Source: Deltaproteobacteria bacterium
GTDB taxonomy: Bacteria > UBA10199 > GCA-002796325 > JACPFF01
DNA: 64,000 nt
Direction: 5' to 3'
Assembly: GCA_016183065.1 (NCBI GenBank)
Contig: JACPFF010000026.1
Location: 1 to 64,000 of the forward strand
The position numbers and the translations under genes were made by a program. Below, one piece after another: positions 1 through 8,949 of this stretch. The notes under the pieces are model-generated. The model did no database searches, was not told the DNA's origin, and worked only from the letters and a program-made list of their open reading frames with translations. Positions within the stretch are counted from its first letter, which is position 1; each line of letters opens with the position of its first letter.

Positions 1-198
1 GACGTCTTTCATTCGTTCTCTAATCGCTTTTGATAACTCATGCTCAACGAATGCTGCACCTACTCCGGGTCCAAGGACACCTCTTCGATTCGTGTCATTC
101 ACGGCCCAGTCATATTTTTCCTTAATAACGGCATTAAACATCGCCATTTCTCTTGATAAAAGGCTTTTCTGCAAAGATTCAAAATAAGAATTTTTCAT
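1..198 (-). CDS. Hypothetical protein, 3' end cut by window edge
   Basis: An open frame runs from the ATG at 198 leftward off the window edge (66 codons seen, no stop). The visible N-terminus begins MKNSYFESLQKSLLSREMAM and continues with a hydrophilic, mixed-charge sequence without signal peptide or membrane segment. It starts 11 bases after the stop of the gene at 210-488, same strand, so the two are probably co-transcribed. The bases before the ATG are AT-rich with only a weak purine stretch. I do not recognise a family. The local AT-richness compared with the rest of the window suggests acquired DNA, in keeping with the insertion sequence next door. Confidence 0.55.
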   Translation of the reverse strand, partial: MKNSYFESLQKSLLSREMAMFNAVIKEKYDWAVNDTNRRGVLGPGVGAAFVEHELSKAIRERMKDV

Positions 199-209
199 GA
201 CATTTCTTT

Positions 210-488
210 TCAATCGTAATTTTTTAGAAAAAATTCCCATTCTCTCCACAAGCGCATCATATCAGCCAGTGTGTCGTTGTATTTCTGTTGGGCAACTTTT
301 TCAGGCCATCTCTCGCTGATAGCATCAGAAATGCCATCACCATGTAGATCCAGATTGTTTTCTTGAGCCATCTTGAAGATTCCTAAGAAATCATGTTTGT
401 ACCCATCTTGATGCGGACTGCCACCAATTCCCTTGACCCGTTGATCAATATACTCGTGAATTTTTGTAACCAGCTCCCGCTTGTCCAT
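210..488 (-). CDS. Small hypothetical protein (92 aa)
   Basis: Start chosen at 488, where AAAGGAG lies 5-6 bases upstream of the ATG; an in-frame ATG at 503 would place that site inside the gene. The product begins MDKRELVTKIHEYIDQRVKG and is rich in Asp, Lys and Trp, with no signal peptide or membrane segment; it looks like a soluble, mostly helical protein. No family recognised. It precedes the partial gene at 1-198 on the same strand by 11 bases, so a two-gene unit is likely. Lower GC than the window average hints at horizontal origin; a role cannot be inferred. Confidence 0.55.
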   Translation of the reverse strand: MDKRELVTKIHEYIDQRVKGIGGSPHQDGYKHDFLGIFKMAQENNLDLHGDGISDAISERWPEKVAQQKYNDTLADMMRLWREWEFFLKNYD

Positions 489-580
489 AAATGCTCCTTT
501 CACAAATTCTCAAATGACCCGACCTGTTTTTTCTGCTTGTAGGAAATTCCCTCAAGCTGAGACATACTATTATTCACCGG

Positions 581-1557
581 TTCAATAAGCAAGTGCAACA
601 CTTTGGTCTTTGAGGGCAACTGCGCTAGGGAGCGCAGCCATGGCCCAAAAGAGCTACAAGCACTTGTCCGTAAAAGAACGAGATTTGATTGCAGTCCTGC
701 GCCGCGGTGGTGATGCGCTGCGTGACATGGCCAAACGACTCCATCGGGACCCTGGGACAATATCACGGGAGCGGTTTCGGAATGCCGCTCCGGTGAATCG
801 TGGCTATTATCTGCCCCACAAGGCAGATGACCGGGCCCCACAGCGAAACAGGGAAAGTCATCAGCGCCAGCGCCTGAAACTGCCTCGCATCCGACGTTAC
901 GTTCGGGACCACGTTCGGAGGGGTTGGTCTCCCGAATTGATTGCCGGACGATGGGGCAAGCGCCATTCCGACACGCCCATCAGTCACGAGGCCATCTACC
1001 AGTGGCTCTACGCCGAGGCCAGGGAGCGCGTGCCATATCTGGTGCGTGCGCACAAAAAACGAAAACGCCGGGGATATAGCAGAAAGCACTCGCAACCGCC
1101 CATTCCGGGCCGTATAGATATCTCCCAGCGCCCCCAGCACATTGCCAAGAGGACGATTGCGGGCCATTGGGAAAGCGACACGGCGGTCTCACGGCAAAGC
1201 AAGGTGGTCTTGCAGGTGAGTGTGGAACGCAAACCCCGTTTCAGTGTCTTGACAAAGCTTCCCCGCCGACAGGCCAAGGAAATGCGCATGGCCCTCAATC
1301 GCAAGTTGTGTCGTGTTCCACAACATCGGCGGAAAAGTATTACCGACGACAATGGCACGGAGAACACCGCGCCTCAGGAGGTCAATGCGGTGTTGGGAAC
1401 AAAATCCTCCTTCTGCACGCCGTTCCATAGTTGGGAACGTGGCACCAACGAAAACACCAAAAGTTGAATCGTGGTTGAATAACAGGCCGCGAAAATGTCT
1501 CAATTACTCAACACCCGCAGAAGCCTTCAAAGCCGAGTGTTGCACTTAATGGTTGAA
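581..1557 (+). mobile_element. Degenerate IS30-family insertion sequence
   Basis: A transposase remnant is flanked by inverted ends. The left end (581-602) reads TTCAATAAGCAAGTGCAACA and the right end, read from 1557 backwards, is TTCAACCATTAAGTGCAACA. They share TTCAA at the tip and AAGTGCAACACT inside. I see no convincing target-site duplication next to the ends. The transposase inside carries a deletion/frameshift, so the element is probably immobile unless complemented in trans. Confidence 0.7.
640..1549 (+). pseudogene. IS30-family transposase, frameshifted with internal deletion
   Basis: Reading from the ATG at 640 the product starts MAQKSYKHLSVKERDLIAVL, the N-terminal helix-turn-helix region of IS30 transposases. 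It carries the DDE catalytic parts: GHWESDTAV (first Asp), ITDDNGTEN (second Asp) and HSWERGTNENT (Glu). Right after NENT the frame ends at 1467, while the conserved C-terminal segment KVESWLNNRPRKCLNYSTP continues in another frame to 1549. In intact relatives about two dozen residues separate these blocks, so roughly 70 bases plus a frame change have been lost. The enzyme would cut and join DNA at the element ends; here it is most likely inactive. Confidence 0.75.
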
Positions 1558-1994
1558 TGCAGGTCTTCTAGTTTCGGAAGTTCTGTGCTGTATTTTTACC
1601 CATTGTTGATGATCATAGCAGACGATGGTCTGGGTAGTTTGGACAGTCGGATGATGCAACACCAACCGCCGACTCTCTGAACGCGCATATACTGTTGGAG
1701 GGGCTCGCGTACCCTGCGGCTCCGCCTCCGGGTACTTCCTCGTCCACCCGCTTCGCGGGTGCCCGGACTCGGTCGTCGCCACACCCCCCTCCAGCGGCAA
1801 AGCCGGGTCAAGGCCCAGCTGTGCTGGGCCGCGAAGCACAGTCGAAGACTGTGCGGAGTGTGATGGAGCCTCCCCTTCAACGCCGCGGTGCGGCTGGGTC
1901 GTGGGGCCCCGGACTGACGTCCGGGGCCCCACATGCGAATTTTCCTTTCTGGATCGCTCCACACCGCGAGTATGGATGCAAAAGTCCTGCGGTT
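1558..1994. other. Gene-poor spacer with GC-rich repeat
   Basis: The first ~130 bases after the insertion sequence hold nothing recognisable. From about 1694 the sequence turns extremely GC-rich and palindromic and belongs to the interspersed repeat family described separately. Open frames crossing it on both strands have no family features and low-complexity composition, so I call no gene. Confidence 0.5.
1694..1935. repeat. GC-rich palindromic interspersed repeat, copy 1
   Basis: The copy opens with GGAGGGGCTCGCGT and contains CCCCTCCAGCGGCAAAGCCG at about 1786-1805. The same blocks recur at 12745-12900 and 39018-39091. It contains several local hairpins, e.g. CACCCGCTTCGCGGGTG at 1745-1761 and GGGGCCCCGGACTGACGTCC near 1900. 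This copy is longer and more diverged than the others. It lies between genes like REP-type elements. Confidence 0.6.
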
Positions 1995-2336
1995 TTAGCG
2001 GCGCTCTCTTTCGATCTCTTTGAGGGTGGTTCGTGCCTGGCGGATGCGATCGGCGATGCTCCGGCAGACGGTATCGAGGATGACGGTAATGTTCGGATCG
2101 GCAATCCGATAGTGGGTGAAGGTCCCGTTTTTCCGGAAGCGCACCACATGCGCTCCGGTAAGAATGGCGAGGTGTTTCGAGAGATTCGATTGCCCGGCCC
2201 CCGTTTCCTCCATGATTTGGGAAACCGTCTTTTCTTCATCGTGGAGGGCACGCAAGATCCGCAGACGTGTCGGTTCCGCCATGCTTTTCAGGAAGACGGC
2301 CACCTGGTCGAGTGTTTCGTTGGAAAGCGTCTTCAT
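1995..2336 (-). CDS. ArsR/SmtB-family winged-helix transcriptional regulator
   Basis: A 113-residue protein of typical ArsR length. The N-terminal block LKSMAEPTRLRILRALHDEE and recognition helix region GAGQSNLSKHLAIL are diagnostic of the winged helix-turn-helix, followed by the beta wing (VVRFRKNGTFTHYRI). The classic alpha3 metal site ELCVCDL is replaced by TVSQIMEET, and only one Cys is present (VCRSIAD), so arsenic or zinc sensing through that site is unlikely; another signal is probable. It is transcribed divergently from the hydrogenase-4-like operon. An inverted repeat at 2368-2389 between the two genes is a candidate operator, so it may repress itself and that operon (inference). Confidence 0.85.
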   Translation of the reverse strand: MKTLSNETLDQVAVFLKSMAEPTRLRILRALHDEEKTVSQIMEETGAGQSNLSKHLAILTGAHVVRFRKNGTFTHYRIADPNITVILDTVCRSIADRIRQARTTLKEIERERR

Positions 2337-2367
2337 GTGGATCCCCGGGGAGCGCGTGTAAACTGCA

Positions 2368-2389
2368 TATATGAAGATATAGTCATATA
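2368..2389. promoter_or_regulatory. Candidate ArsR-type operator (inverted repeat)
   Basis: TATATGA and TCATATA form a perfect 7-base inverted repeat with an 8-base spacer. The site lies 31 bases upstream of the regulator start and upstream of the divergent operon. AT-rich dyads of this size and position are usual ArsR-family operators. Binding is inferred from position only. Confidence 0.5.
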
Positions 2390-2470
2390 CTCACTTTTCA
2401 ATTGCCCCTTCAAGTCAATTATGCAAAACGGCTGCGCATCCATCGCATGTTACGGAAAAGGATTGGCGCT

Positions 2471-4450
2471 GTGCTCTCTTTTCTTGTTGCACTCGGCATT
2501 TTGATTTTCGGATCCATGATTTCCCTGCTCACCAGGCGGTGGGTCCGACACGTTACGTATGGATCGGTCTGTGTCGGCTCTGTCACCGGGTTGTTTTTTG
2601 CGGTGTACGCGCTCTGCCAGCCTCTCGCCCAGTCCGTGCGCTTCGGGACGCCCTTGCCGGATCTCGCCGTGACCTTTGGCGTTGATCCCTTGAGCGCCTT
2701 TTTTCTCGTAGCACTTTTTGGCCTGGCGCTCGTGACGAGTCTCTATGCCTGGGGCGCGCTGCACGATCAGCATGCGCGCTGCTCGCGCCTCCCGTTTTTC
2801 CCGCTCCTCGTTGCCTCCATGGCCGCCGTGCTGACGGCACGCAATGGCGTGCTCTTTCTCGTCTGCTGGGAGATCATGTCGCTCACCTCGTTTTTTTTGG
2901 TGGTCACCGACCACGAACGCCGAGAAGTCCGTCATGCGGGTTGGATCTATCTGGTCGCCACCCATCTGGCCACGACCTTTCTCATCGTCTGTTTTGTTCT
3001 CCTTCGTCGGGAGACGGGCTCATTTGATTTTCACACCTGGGAGCATCTCGCTCCACTTGCGCCCGCCCTGGCAGGACTCTTGTTCGTACTGGCCCTGGTG
3101 GGATTCGGCACGAAGGCGGGGATCTTCCCATTTCATGTGTGGCTCCCGCATGCCCACCCCGCAGCCCCCAGCCATATTTCCGCGCTGATGTCGGGGGTCA
3201 TGATCAAGACCGGCGTGTACGGACTGTTGCGTCTCTTGACGTTCCTGGGACCGCCTCCCCTCTGGTGGGGAGTCACCCTCACCGCCATGGGACTCTGCTC
3301 CGCCGTGATGGGCATCCTCTACGCGCTCGTGCAACGCGATCTCAAACGATTGCTGGCCTTTTCCAGTGTGGAGAATGTCGGGATGATTGTCGTCGGTCTT
3401 GGGTTGGGTGTTATCGGCCTCCAGCAACAGAACCCTCTCTTGGTGCTCTTGGGGCTGGGGGGTGCGCTCTGGCATGTCTGGAATCATACCCTCTTTAAAG
3501 GACTCCTCTTTCTTGCTGCAGGGAGCGTGCTCCACGCGACCCGCACACGCATGATCGAACAATTGGGAGGGGTGCTCAAGAGAATGCCCATGACAGGTCT
3601 CGCGTTCTGTGTGGGAGGGGCGGCCATTTGTGGTTTCCCCCCGTTCAACGGTTTCGTGAGCGAGTTCCTGATCTATGTGGGCCTCTTCCACGGGGCCCAG
3701 CATCTCGGGGGTCTTTCGCTCTGTGTCGTGGTTGCCGCCATCGTCGGCATGGCCTTTGCGGGCGGCCTGGCGGTGGCCTGTTTTGCCAAGATCATCGGCA
3801 TTGTTTTTTTGGGAGAACCGCGCAGCGAATCGGCGACGATCGCACACGAGGGGCCGCTCGCCATGCGCATCCCCCTGATGGTGTTGGGGGTCCTCCTCCT
3901 CCTTGGGGGACTCTTCCCCCACGCAGTCTGGCCCGGAGTGTTTGCCGCCCTCAACGTGGTGGCGGCACCGTTACACCTCTCTGGTGCGGATGCTGGAGAT
4001 CCCGTCCTGGCGCTGCTGGCCCCGGTGGCGCAGGTCGCGGCACTTCTCCTCGGCCTGTGCGTGGTGGCCATCGGTTTCCACCGGCTCTTCTATCGCAACA
4101 GACGTGTGCGGCAGGGCATCACGTGGGACTGCGGATACGCGGCGCCCACGCCGCGCATGCAATATACGGCCTCGTCGTTCACGCAACCGATCGCCGTTTT
4201 TTTCCGTGCGCTCTTTCGACCGCACATTCCCTATGCCCGGCCGACGGGCTTTTTTCCGATTGCGACCACCTTTGCCGTCCATATTGCCGATGTCGCGGAG
4301 CAGCGGCTGTTTGTCCCGCTCTTTCGTGGATGTGATCGTCTCTTTGAGCCGTTGCGGACTCTCCAAACGAATCGGATTCAAAACTCGCTGGCGCTGATCT
4401 TTTTTTCGCTGATCGCCCTGCTGTTGTGGGAGGTCTGGTTTGGTATCTGA
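2471..4450 (+). CDS. hyfB: Hydrogenase-4 subunit B-like (NuoL/Mrp antiporter-type) membrane protein
   Basis: About 660 residues, mostly transmembrane helices, matching HyfB/NuoL proton-pumping subunits. The central antiporter core shows FGTKAGIFPFHVWLPHAHPA and LMSGVMIKTGVYGLLR, with a conserved Lys and His in the membrane, and later HVWNHTLFKGLLFLAAGSV. I prefer the GTG at 2471, which has AAGGA eight bases upstream and gives a membrane-type N-terminus; an in-frame ATG at 2447 lacks such a site. The C-terminal amphipathic part (GYAAPTPRMQYTASSF) is typical of HyfB. It is the first gene of an operon with overlapping successors and should move ions across the inner membrane when coupled to the soluble arm. 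Confidence 0.9.
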   Translation: MLSFLVALGILIFGSMISLLTRRWVRHVTYGSVCVGSVTGLFFAVYALCQPLAQSVRFGTPLPDLAVTFGVDPLSAFFLVALFGLALVTSLYAWGALHDQHARCSRLPFFPLLVASMAAVLTARNGVLFLVCWEIMSLTSFFLVVTDHERREVRHAGWIYLVATHLATTFLIVCFVLLRRETGSFDFHTWEHLAPLAPALAGLLFVLALVGFGTKAGIFPFHVWLPHAHPAAPSHISALMSGVMIKTGVYGLLRLLTFLGPPPLWWGVTLTAMGLCSAVMGILYALVQRDLKRLLAFSSVENVGMIVVGLGLGVIGLQQQNPLLVLLGLGGALWHVWNHTLFKGLLFLAAGSVLHATRTRMIEQLGGVLKRMPMTGLAFCVGGAAICGFPPFNGFVSEFLIYVGLFHGAQHLGGLSLCVVVAAIVGMAFAGGLAVACFAKIIGIVFLGEPRSESATIAHEGPLAMRIPLMVLGVLLLLGGLFPHAVWPGVFAALNVVAAPLHLSGADAGDPVLALLAPVAQVAALLLGLCVVAIGFHRLFYRNRRVRQGITWDCGYAAPTPRMQYTASSFTQPIAVFFRALFRPHIPYARPTGFFPIATTFAVHIADVAEQRLFVPLFRGCDRLFEPLRTLQTNRIQNSLALIFFSLIALLLWEVWFGI

Positions 4451-5360
4451 ACCCCTACACGTCATGGTCCATCTGGCGATCCTCCTCATCAGTCCCCCCT
4501 TCTTCTTGGGAGTGATTGCCAAGACCAAGGCCACGTTTGCCGGACGCAAAGGGCCACCGCTCCTGCAAATGTACTATGACCTCTTCCGACTGTGCCGCAA
4601 GGGGACCGTCTACAGCCGCAGTACGTCGGTTGTCCTGCGACTGGCGCCAGGGATGGTGTGCGCGACGCTGCTGATGGCCGGGCTCTTCCTCCCCCTCTCG
4701 TGGCCGGCCCCGATCCATTTTTCCGGTGATCTGATCTTCTTTGCCTACGTGCTGGCCTTCGGCCGTTTTCTCCTCCTCCTCTCGGCGCTCGATGTTGGAT
4801 CCAGCTTTGCGGGAATGGGCGCGAGTCGGGAGGCGACCTTTGGGGCCTTGTCGGAATTGGCCTTCTTCATGGGGCTGGTGACACTGGCGGTCATTACCCG
4901 GTCGGTTTCCTTTTCCGGGATCTTTCTCTGGGGGGGAACGCATCCGATGGTTCGTCCCGCCATTGTCCTCCTCTTCCTGTCGTTTTTTCTCATACTCCTG
5001 ACCGAAAATGCCCGCGTGCCGATCGATGACCCGAATACCCATTTGGAACTCACCATGATTCATGAAGCGATGCTGCTCGATGTCGGGGGACCTGACTTGG
5101 GGCTGATGCTCTACGGTGCCGCCATCAAGCTCTTTCTCTTCATGGTCATCACGGTCTCGTGTGTGTGGCCCCCCACGGGGGGCTTTGGTCTGCCGGAGAT
5201 CGGCGGGTTCTTCGCCAAGATGATCGGGATGGCGGTCGTGATCGGGGTGGTGGAGTCCTCCAACAGTCGATTACGGCTGAGCAAGGTCCCGCAACTCCTT
5301 GTCGCCAATTTTGTGATTACTACCCTGGCCCTGCTCGCCACGATCCTGGGAGGGACCTGA
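4440..5360 (+). CDS. hyfC: Hydrogenase-4 subunit C-like (NuoH/HycD-type) membrane protein
   Basis: 306 residues with about eight membrane helices. Conserved segments of the NuoH/HycD family are visible: GRKGPPLLQMYYDLFRLCRK near the N-terminus and the acidic loop ENARVPIDDPNTHLELTMIH, where the quinone-like cavity and the contact to the soluble arm lie. It overlaps hyfB by 11 bases and hyfE by one base, so translation is coupled. In the family this subunit anchors the catalytic module to the membrane and links electron transfer to ion movement. Length and motifs look intact. Confidence 0.9.
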   Translation: MVSEPLHVMVHLAILLISPPFFLGVIAKTKATFAGRKGPPLLQMYYDLFRLCRKGTVYSRSTSVVLRLAPGMVCATLLMAGLFLPLSWPAPIHFSGDLIFFAYVLAFGRFLLLLSALDVGSSFAGMGASREATFGALSELAFFMGLVTLAVITRSVSFSGIFLWGGTHPMVRPAIVLLFLSFFLILLTENARVPIDDPNTHLELTMIHEAMLLDVGGPDLGLMLYGAAIKLFLFMVITVSCVWPPTGGFGLPEIGGFFAKMIGMAVVIGVVESSNSRLRLSKVPQLLVANFVITTLALLATILGGT

Positions 5361-6040
5361 TGGACTGGCTCCTTGTCGGCATCATCTTGAGCGCCTTTTT
5401 CCTGCTCGGACTTTCGCGATTGACCATCTGCATTCGCGTCGTGGCCATCCAGGGGGCATTGCTGTCGTTGCTCCCCATACTGGCCAAGGGGTCGCTTGCA
5501 GAGGTCCCTCTCGTGTTGATGACGCTTGGCACGTTTGCGATCAAGGCCGTCGCAATGCCATTTCTCCTCTTCCGCTCTCTTCGGGAGGCCGCGATCCGGA
5601 GGGAAGTGGAACCGATTATCAGCCTGCATCTCTCGCTGCTTGCCGGCGGTGGGATCGCCATCCTGGCGTTCTCCAGCCTCAAGGCGTTGCCGAAAGCGAT
5701 CCCCCCTTTTTCCCCCATCGCGGTCCCTGTCGCGTTGACCGTGGTGCTCATCGGCTTTCTGCTCCTGATCTCCAGACGAAAGGCCGTCACCCAGGTGATT
5801 GGTTTCTTGGTACTGGAAAATGGCGTCTTTCTCTTCGGGATGAGCCTGGTGGCCGGGTTTCCGCTGATTGTGGAAATGGGCATTCTCCTCGATCTCTTGG
5901 TGGGGATTTTTGTCATGGGGATCATGATGTACCATATTCACCGGACCTTTGATCATATCGACATTCAGCCTCACAGTAGCGACTCCGTGGGAGCTCCAGC
6001 GGCTTTGCCGTTGCACGAGAGCGAGCGTGTCACCAGATGA
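5360..6040 (+). CDS. hyfE: Hydrogenase-4 subunit E-like (NuoK-type) membrane protein
   Basis: 226 residues with six to seven hydrophobic helices, beginning MDWLLVGIILSAFFLLGLSR. The ATG shares its A with the TGA of hyfC. The buried Glu in the segment FLVLENGVFLFGMSL corresponds to the NuoK/HyfE membrane glutamate used in ion transfer, and EMGILLDLLVGIFVMGIM matches the family's C-terminal helix. The soluble tail after HIHRTFDHIDI is short and not conserved. It overlaps the next gene by four bases (ATGA). Expected role: a small antiporter-like subunit between the large pumps and the HyfC anchor. Confidence 0.88.
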   Translation: MDWLLVGIILSAFFLLGLSRLTICIRVVAIQGALLSLLPILAKGSLAEVPLVLMTLGTFAIKAVAMPFLLFRSLREAAIRREVEPIISLHLSLLAGGGIAILAFSSLKALPKAIPPFSPIAVPVALTVVLIGFLLLISRRKAVTQVIGFLVLENGVFLFGMSLVAGFPLIVEMGILLDLLVGIFVMGIMMYHIHRTFDHIDIQPHSSDSVGAPAALPLHESERVTR

Positions 6041-7482
6041 TGCGCCTCATTGCTCCCATTGTCATCCCGACGCTGCTGGGCATCGTGGCCCTCCTGATCC
6101 GTGGCGCGACGCGCCGCAGGGAGCGGCGGCTTCTCCTCTCGATCGGGGCGATGGTCCATTTCATCCTCATCGCGTCTTTCCATCTGTTTCCCATTGCCGA
6201 GACGCCGTGGGCACTCCTTTCGCTTGATCCGTTGGGGCTCATTGTTCTCTCCATCAGCAGCCTCCTCTTTCTCTTGGTTTCTCTCTACGCCTGGGGCTAC
6301 TTTCATCACGAGCGCGCACCCACGCATGGGGGAGTCAGCCGCGTCTTTACCCCCTGCATGCTCTTTTTTCTCGCGACCATGACGCTCACCGCAGTCACGA
6401 ATCACCTGGGGATTCTCTGGATGGCCATTGAAGGGACCACCCTCGCTTCGGCACCGCTCATCTATTATCACCGCCACGAGAAGGCGCTGGAAGCCACCTG
6501 GAAATATCTCCTCATCTGTTCCGTGGGGATCGCCCTCGCCCTGCTCGGATTATTTTTCGTGGCAGCGGCCAATGGCGGCGATGGATCCGATCTCACGGTG
6601 ACATCCCTCATGGCCCACGGTGGCGCGCTCGACCCCCGATGGCTGCGGATCGGCTTTATTCTGGTCCTGGTCGGCTTTGGCACGAAGATGGGCCTTGCCC
6701 CCATGCACGGCTGGCTTCCCGATGCCCATAGCGAGGCCCCGTCACCCGTGTCGGTCCTCCTGTCGGGGGCGCTGTTAAACTGTGCCTTTCTGGGGATCCT
6801 GCGATTTCACCAGGTGTGCCTTGCGGCCCACCTCGGCCCCTTCACCACGAGACTCTTCATCGTGTTCGGGCTGATCTCTCTCTTTGTTGCTGCCGCGTTT
6901 ATCGTGCACCAGCGTGATTACAAGAGGATGTTGGCGTACTCCAGTATTGAACATATGGGCATCTTGGCGCTCGGTGTCGGCATCGGGTCCGGATTTGGCA
7001 GCTTGTTGCACGCGATCAACCACTCTATTGCCAAGGCTCTCCTCTTTCTCACGGCCGGACAGATCTTGGTGGCCTACAAAAGCAAGACGTCTTCCGAGAT
7101 CCATGGTCTGCTGCGCACCGTGCCGTTCACCGGAGGTCTCCTGACGATCGGGACCCTGGCGGTCTTGGGAGTCCCTCCTTTTGCGCCATTCATGAGCGAA
7201 TTGATCATCTGCAAGGATGGCCTTCTGCACGGTTATGGCATCCCCGTTGCCCTCTACCTCTTGGCCCTCGGCATGGTCTTCGTCGGCATGTCTCGCATTG
7301 TCCTTGGCATGATTCATGGCGCACCACATCCCCTTCCGCAGGGCGGTGAGCGACCCTCCTGGCCAATGCTTCTGGCTCCCGGACTGCTTGCCATCCCGCT
7401 CCTCTTCCTGGGCATCTATCTTCCGGCTCCATTGCGGGCGCTCCTGACCAGTGGGGGGCATCTCATCGGAGGCGCACCATGA
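6037..7482 (+). CDS. hyfF: Hydrogenase-4 subunit F-like (NuoL/N-type) membrane protein
   Basis: 481 residues, about 14 transmembrane helices, a second antiporter-like subunit. The family core is clear: FGTKMGLAPMHGWLPDAHSE, then PVSVLLSGALLNCAFLGILR, and HAINHSIAKALLFLTAGQIL with membrane Lys and His. It overlaps hyfE by four bases and the large-subunit gene by four bases, so stoichiometric expression is likely. No internal damage seen. In the hydrogenase-4/Ehr group it supplies a second potential ion channel beside HyfB. Confidence 0.9.
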   Translation: MMRLIAPIVIPTLLGIVALLIRGATRRRERRLLLSIGAMVHFILIASFHLFPIAETPWALLSLDPLGLIVLSISSLLFLLVSLYAWGYFHHERAPTHGGVSRVFTPCMLFFLATMTLTAVTNHLGILWMAIEGTTLASAPLIYYHRHEKALEATWKYLLICSVGIALALLGLFFVAAANGGDGSDLTVTSLMAHGGALDPRWLRIGFILVLVGFGTKMGLAPMHGWLPDAHSEAPSPVSVLLSGALLNCAFLGILRFHQVCLAAHLGPFTTRLFIVFGLISLFVAAAFIVHQRDYKRMLAYSSIEHMGILALGVGIGSGFGSLLHAINHSIAKALLFLTAGQILVAYKSKTSSEIHGLLRTVPFTGGLLTIGTLAVLGVPPFAPFMSELIICKDGLLHGYGIPVALYLLALGMVFVGMSRIVLGMIHGAPHPLPQGGERPSWPMLLAPGLLAIPLLFLGIYLPAPLRALLTSGGHLIGGAP

Positions 7483-8948
7483 ACGCACTCGGGGTGTGCC
7501 TCGCCAATGGCGTGCCGGCCGCGCTGGACACCGTGCCGTGTGTCGACGTTGCCGCCTGGCGCCAATGGATCATTGAAACCTGCAAAGGATCTACGGGAAG
7601 GATCGTCGCCCTCTTTGCCGATGCACACGGTGACCGCGTGCGACTGTACGCCATCATCGGGATGGACCTGCAGCATGAGTTGTGGCTGGCGGCCACGGAG
7701 GTGTGCGCGCGGGCGCTCCACTACCCATCGCTCACGCCCGATCTTCCGGAGGCGCACTGGTTCGAGCGGGAACTGTACGAAGAATCCGGTGTGGTGCCGC
7801 AGGGGCACCCCTGGCTGAAACCGCTGCGCACAGACCGCCCGTACCCGTTCTATCGCGTCGATGGGGAAGGGATCCATGAAGTCGCGGTCGGACCGGTCCA
7901 TGCGGGGATTATTGAACCGGGACATTTTCGGTTTCAATGCCACGGCGAAAAGATTTTCCACCTGGAGATCCAGCTGGGGTACCAACATCGCGGCGTCGAG
8001 TCGCTGTTGCTTCAGGCACCGCCGGCCCGCCGTGCGATCCTCGCGGAATCGATTGCCGGAGATACAGTGATCGGACACATGCTGGCCCATGCCCATGTGG
8101 TGGAGCAGTTGGCGGGACGGGCCATCCCCGCGCGGGCGGAAGGGTTGCGGGTCATCGCCCTGGAACTCGAACGCCTGGCCAACCATGTGGGCGATTTGGG
8201 GATGCTCTCCGCTGATATCGGTTTTCTGACGGCCGCAAATTACTTTGGACGACTCCGCGGCGAATTCCTGAATCTCCTGATGGCACTCACCGGGAACCGC
8301 TATGGACGTTCCTTTATCAGACCGGGCGGCGTGTTGCTCGATCTCTCTCGGACCGAGATCGCCGCATTCCAGAAGCGTCTGACACGGAGTGCCAAGGAGG
8401 TTCAGGCGGTGGCGAGGCTCTTCTTTTCAGCCACCTCCGTGCTCGATCGTCTGGAACAGACAGGGATTGTCGAGACGACAGCGGCACAGGCGCTTGGCCT
8501 GGTGGGTCCCGCGGCACGGGCCTCCGGGTTGCATCGGGATGTCCGACACGATTATCCCACCGGCGACTATCGATCCTCCCCGTTCCCTCTGGTCCGGCTT
8601 ACGACGGGAGATGTCTATGCCCGGGCACGGATCCGCGGGCTGGAAGTGCAGCATGCTCTCGATTTTCTCCAGAGACGGTTGAAGAGTCTGCCGCAGGAAA
8701 AAATCTTCCTGGCCTGTGGTGCGGCACAACCCTCCGCCATCATTGTGAGTCTGGTGGAAGGTTGGCGGGGGGAAATCGCCCACGTGGCGATTACCGATCG
8801 CGGCGGGGCATTCACACGGTACAAGATTGTCGATCCGTCGTTCCATAATTGGATGGGACTCCAGATCGCCATGCGGGGTGGCCAGATCTCGGATTTCCCA
8901 CTCTGTAACAAGAGCTTTAATTTGTCGTATGCCGGACACGATCTCTAA
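7479..8948 (+). CDS. hyfG: Group 4 hydrogenase-like large subunit lacking Ni-Fe ligands (HyfG/NuoCD-like)
   Basis: 489 residues. The first ~160 are a NuoC (30 kDa) -like domain; the rest is the NuoD/large-subunit fold, starting with HLEIQLGYQHRGVESLLLQA. The N-terminal nickel motif, RxCGxC in real hydrogenases, is here ESIAGDTVIGH: both cysteines are replaced by Ala and Thr. The C-terminal motif DPCxxC is replaced by NLSYAG within FPLCNKSFNLSYAGHDL, so all four ligands are gone. The protein therefore cannot hold a [NiFe] site; this is the pattern of the energy-converting hydrogenase-related (Ehr) complexes described in Geobacter and others. Substrate unknown. It overlaps hyfF by four bases. 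Confidence 0.9.
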   Translation: MNALGVCLANGVPAALDTVPCVDVAAWRQWIIETCKGSTGRIVALFADAHGDRVRLYAIIGMDLQHELWLAATEVCARALHYPSLTPDLPEAHWFERELYEESGVVPQGHPWLKPLRTDRPYPFYRVDGEGIHEVAVGPVHAGIIEPGHFRFQCHGEKIFHLEIQLGYQHRGVESLLLQAPPARRAILAESIAGDTVIGHMLAHAHVVEQLAGRAIPARAEGLRVIALELERLANHVGDLGMLSADIGFLTAANYFGRLRGEFLNLLMALTGNRYGRSFIRPGGVLLDLSRTEIAAFQKRLTRSAKEVQAVARLFFSATSVLDRLEQTGIVETTAAQALGLVGPAARASGLHRDVRHDYPTGDYRSSPFPLVRLTTGDVYARARIRGLEVQHALDFLQRRLKSLPQEKIFLACGAAQPSAIIVSLVEGWRGEIAHVAITDRGGAFTRYKIVDPSFHNWMGLQIAMRGGQISDFPLCNKSFNLSYAGHDL

Positions 8949-8949
8949 T

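Noticed and set aside
7479-8948. Annotation as an active [NiFe] hydrogenase large subunit
   Set aside because: Both CxxC nickel-ligand motifs are replaced (AGDT; LSYAG), so a nickel site cannot form although the fold is the same.
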